From JAPOXR01 sp965199765 (GTDB taxonomy: Bacteria > Pseudomonadota > Alphaproteobacteria > Rhodobacterales > Rhodobacteraceae): 64,000 bases of DNA. This document shows, piece by piece, positions 61,812 to 64,000 of this stretch. The number at the start of each line of letters is the position of its first letter. Position 1 is the first letter of the stretch. The notes beneath the pieces are model-generated. The model saw nothing but the letters and a program-made list of their open reading frames with translations, was not told the origin of the DNA and ran no database searches. The position numbers and the translations under genes were made by a program. The stretch is taken from NCBI GenBank assembly GCA_965199765.1, contig CBDATC010000002.1, positions 248,001 to 312,000 of the forward strand. Reading direction: 5' to 3'.

Positions 61812-64000
61812 CTAGTCATTCGGCGCGTGTGAAATGCCGGCATTCTCTTCATTCTCCGACGATTGACCAACCTCCTCCGATTCATTTTGGGTGTCATCCG
61901 CATCGTCCTCCGGCTCCGATATCCGAGCAACAGCAACAATCTCCGCATCCTCGGCGAGATTGAAAATGCGCACGCCCTGTGCGGTTCTGCTCAAAAACGA
62001 AATATCCGACACATTACAGCGGATGGTTTGCCCTGCGTTGGTTGCAAGCATGATTTGGTCATCCTCTTCAACCAACAGAAAGGCGACGATCTTTCCTTCG
62101 CGAATCGCTTTTACGCCCTTTCCGATTCTGCCCCGTGCAGGAAAGTCGTGGGCTGACGAAACTTTTCCTTTGCCTGCGCTTGAAATCGTAAGCAGCAGCT
62201 GCTCGTGGTCGCGCATCGATTGGAATTCAATTGGAGTGATGTATTCACCTTCATCCACAAAGAATTGGGTGGTATCAGGTTCGTCAGGCTCGTCTTGCTG
62301 AAGCCTCCGTGAACGCAAATAGGCCTGACGCATCTGGGGTGTCGTTTCATAGGAATCAATGACTTCCATCGCTACGACCCGATCTTCCCCTTGCAGCTTC
62401 ATGCACTTTACACCGGTGGATCGACGACTTGCAAAAACCCGGGTTCGCGACGCGGAAAACCGCAACACGCGTCCGTTATTGCTAGCCAGCAGGATGTCAT
62501 CCTTATCTGTGCATATGCGCGCGTTAACGAGGGTCACTCCTTCGGGAAGCCGCATGACGATTTTTCCGTTTGACCTCACATTGGCAAAATCACTGAATTG
62601 ATTGCGTCGAACACAGCCATCGGATGTTGCAAAAACAATTTGTTTGCTATCCCAAGTGCTCTCGTCCACATCAATCGGCGTCACAACGGCAATCGATGCT
62701 CCCTGTGCGACCGGCAGCAGATTCACAATGGCCTTGCCTTTGGCATTCCGGCCCGAATTGGGAATCTTCCATGCCTTCAATTTGTAGGCCATCCCGTCGG
62801 TTGAAAAGAAGAGTAATGCGTCATGAGTGTTGACAACAAATTGTGATGTCACAAAGTCCTCTTCTTTTGTCGTCATGCCGCTAAGTCCCTTGCCGCCGCG
62901 CCGTTGGGACCGAAAATTAGACAATGCAGTGCGCTTTATGTATCCGCCGCTTGTGATGGTGATGACAACATTTTCAGGTTCGATGAGATCCTCATCGTCG
63001 ACTTCTTCCATAAAATCAGTGATCTGAGTTCGACGCGGCACAGCGAACTCTTCCTTGACCGCGATAAGTTCATTGGAGATTATCGAACGAATGCGTTCTC
63101 CGGAGCTTAGAATATCCAGACAATCTTTGATCTTGATGGAAAGCGTCTGCAACTCATCGGTGTTTTCCTTTATCCCCATAGCCGTAAGCCGCTGAAGGCG
63201 AAGTTCCAGAATCGCGCGTGTCTGCGCATCGGAAAGTCTATAGATTCCGGTTTCACTGATCTGGTGGCGCGGGTCGTCAATCAACCGGATGTAATCGGCG
63301 ATCTGCTCGGCTGGCCATTCGCGTTCCTTAAGACGGTTTCTAGCAACTGCCGGTTCCGGCGATGTCCGAATAATGCTGACAACTTCATCGATGTTGGAAA
63401 CGGCCACAGCGAGTCCACACAAAAGATGGCTGCGTTCGCGGGCCCGTCGCAGTTCATCAGCGGTGCGCCGGGTAACAATCTGCTCGCGAAACTGCAAAAA
63501 CGCCTGTAGAAATCCAGCGAGATCAAGCACCTCGGGACGCCCGCCATTCAATGCCAGCATCAGACAATTGAACGAAGATTCCATTTGTGTGAAACGCCAA
63601 AGCTGATTGAGCACGATTTCAGGTGTTGCATCGCGCTTGAGCTCAATTACAACCCTGACGCCATTCCGGTCGGACTCGTCTCGAACATGTGAAATTCCTT
63701 CAACTTTTTTGTCGCGAACCACCTGAGCAATGCGTTCGACCATTGTGGCTTTGTTGACTTGGTAGGGGATCTCTTCGACGATGATCGCGAAGCGGTCTTG
63801 TCGAATTTCTTCGATTTTGGTTTTGGCGCGGATCACGATGCCGCCGCGCCCTGACACATAGGTTTTTTTGGCGCTGAGCTTTCCTTGTATCACCCCTCCG
63901 GTCGGAAAATCCGGAGCTGGCACAAACTGCATAAGCTGTTCGATTGAAATGTCCGGGTTTTTGATCATGGCCAGTGTTGCGTCGATCACCTCGCCGAGAT
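61812..64000 (-). CDS. gyrA: DNA gyrase subunit A, 5' end outside the window
   Basis: The C-terminal 729 or so residues of GyrA are present; by comparison about 190 N-terminal residues including the catalytic tyrosine lie beyond 64000. Seen are VPAPDFPTGGVI, IRAKTKIEEI, EIPYQVNKATMVERI, and the C-terminal beta-pinwheel with the GyrA box RSQRRGGKGLSG, which separates GyrA from ParC. Acidic C-terminal tail EDDADDTQNESEEVGQS is normal for GyrA. Confidence 0.96.
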   Translation of the reverse strand, partial: LGEVIDATLAMIKNPDISIEQLMQFVPAPDFPTGGVIQGKLSAKKTYVSGRGGIVIRAKTKIEEIRQDRFAIIVEEIPYQVNKATMVERIAQVVRDKKVEGISHVRDESDRNGVRVVIELKRDATPEIVLNQLWRFTQMESSFNCLMLALNGGRPEVLDLAGFLQAFLQFREQIVTRRTADELRRARERSHLLCGLAVAVSNIDEVVSIIRTSPEPAVARNRLKEREWPAEQIADYIRLIDDPRHQISETGIYRLSDAQTRAILELRLQRLTAMGIKENTDELQTLSIKIKDCLDILSSGERIRSIISNELIAVKEEFAVPRRTQITDFMEEVDDEDLIEPENVVITITSGGYIKRTALSNFRSQRRGGKGLSGMTTKEEDFVTSQFVVNTHDALLFFSTDGMAYKLKAWKIPNSGRNAKGKAIVNLLPVAQGASIAVVTPIDVDESTWDSKQIVFATSDGCVRRNQFSDFANVRSNGKIVMRLPEGVTLVNARICTDKDDILLASNNGRVLRFSASRTRVFASRRSTGVKCMKLQGEDRVVAMEVIDSYETTPQMRQAYLRSRRLQQDEPDEPDTTQFFVDEGEYITPIEFQSMRDHEQLLLTISSAGKGKVSSAHDFPARGRIGKGVKAIREGKIVAFLLVEEDDQIMLATNAGQTIRCNVSDISFLSRTAQGVRIFNLAEDAEIVAVARISEPEDDADDTQNESEEVGQSSENEENAGISHAPND

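Overview
The window is about 64 kb of gene-dense chromosome from an alphaproteobacterium with roughly balanced GC, most likely Rhodobacterales or a close marine relative. Evidence is the family content: a CobQ-annotated YdjM-like membrane protein, a DUF3553 protein, plant-type class II DAHP synthase, a bactofilin with an M23 peptidase, olsB-olsA, and a murI-argC-ccmEFH string. The order assignment is inference from gene content and order recalled from memory, without any search. Nothing here looks like a plasmid or an intact prophage.

Layout. 0-2.6 kb: an IS256-type remnant, a TbpB-like surface lipoprotein whose reading frame is broken at a run of ten C, and about 0.9 kb without a recognisable gene. 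2.6-14 kb: a ThDP enzyme, prfB, bactofilin/M23 peptidase, an AsmA/YhdP-like giant, queA, an MFS transporter and an HNH protein. 14-20.6 kb: dsbB, a YdjM-like gene that has lost its expected start, tRNA-Leu(CAA), modABC, a tRNA-Leu(UAA) interrupted by a 212-nt group I intron, an internally deleted IS256 transposase, and a MocA-like nucleotidyltransferase. 20.6-32 kb: two dimethylglycine/sarcosine dehydrogenase-like flavoproteins flanking a complete branched-chain-amino-acid-type (HAAT) ABC transporter, with two good palindromes in the divergent promoter region, then a PQQ-type sugar dehydrogenase. 32-33 kb: a truncated GC-rich IS. 33-44 kb: aromatic biosynthesis, ornithine-lipid synthesis, a gmk operon, trmJ-ctaA, carboxypeptidase M32, enoyl-CoA hydratase and thioesterase. 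44-51 kb: rplM-rpsI, a terminator, then the tightly overlapping murI-argC-ccmE-ccmF-ccmH-echA run. 51.6-52.4 kb: another graveyard of IS pieces. 52.4-64 kb: ispH, an M20 dipeptidase, mnmA, ligA, a NifU-like protein, hisI, gluQ, a methyltransferase and gyrA (its 5' end lies outside the window).

How the genes fit together. modABC plus the MocA-like protein suggest molybdate uptake and maturation of molybdo-hydroxylase cofactor. The flavoprotein/ABC block reads as uptake plus oxidative N-demethylation of a small methylated amine such as dimethylglycine or sarcosine, delivering C1 units to folate. ccmEFH matures c-type cytochromes and ctaA makes heme A. queA and gluQ act in the queuosine pathway; together with mnmA, trmJ and the intron-bearing tRNA there is a theme of tRNA maturation, though these genes are scattered.

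Most interesting observations: the group I intron at the U34|A35 position of tRNA-Leu(UAA), well known from cyanobacteria and plastids; the possible poly-C phase switch in the lipoprotein; and the methylated-amine transporter/dehydrogenase block with its palindromes. No CRISPR array, toxin-antitoxin pair or defence island was seen.
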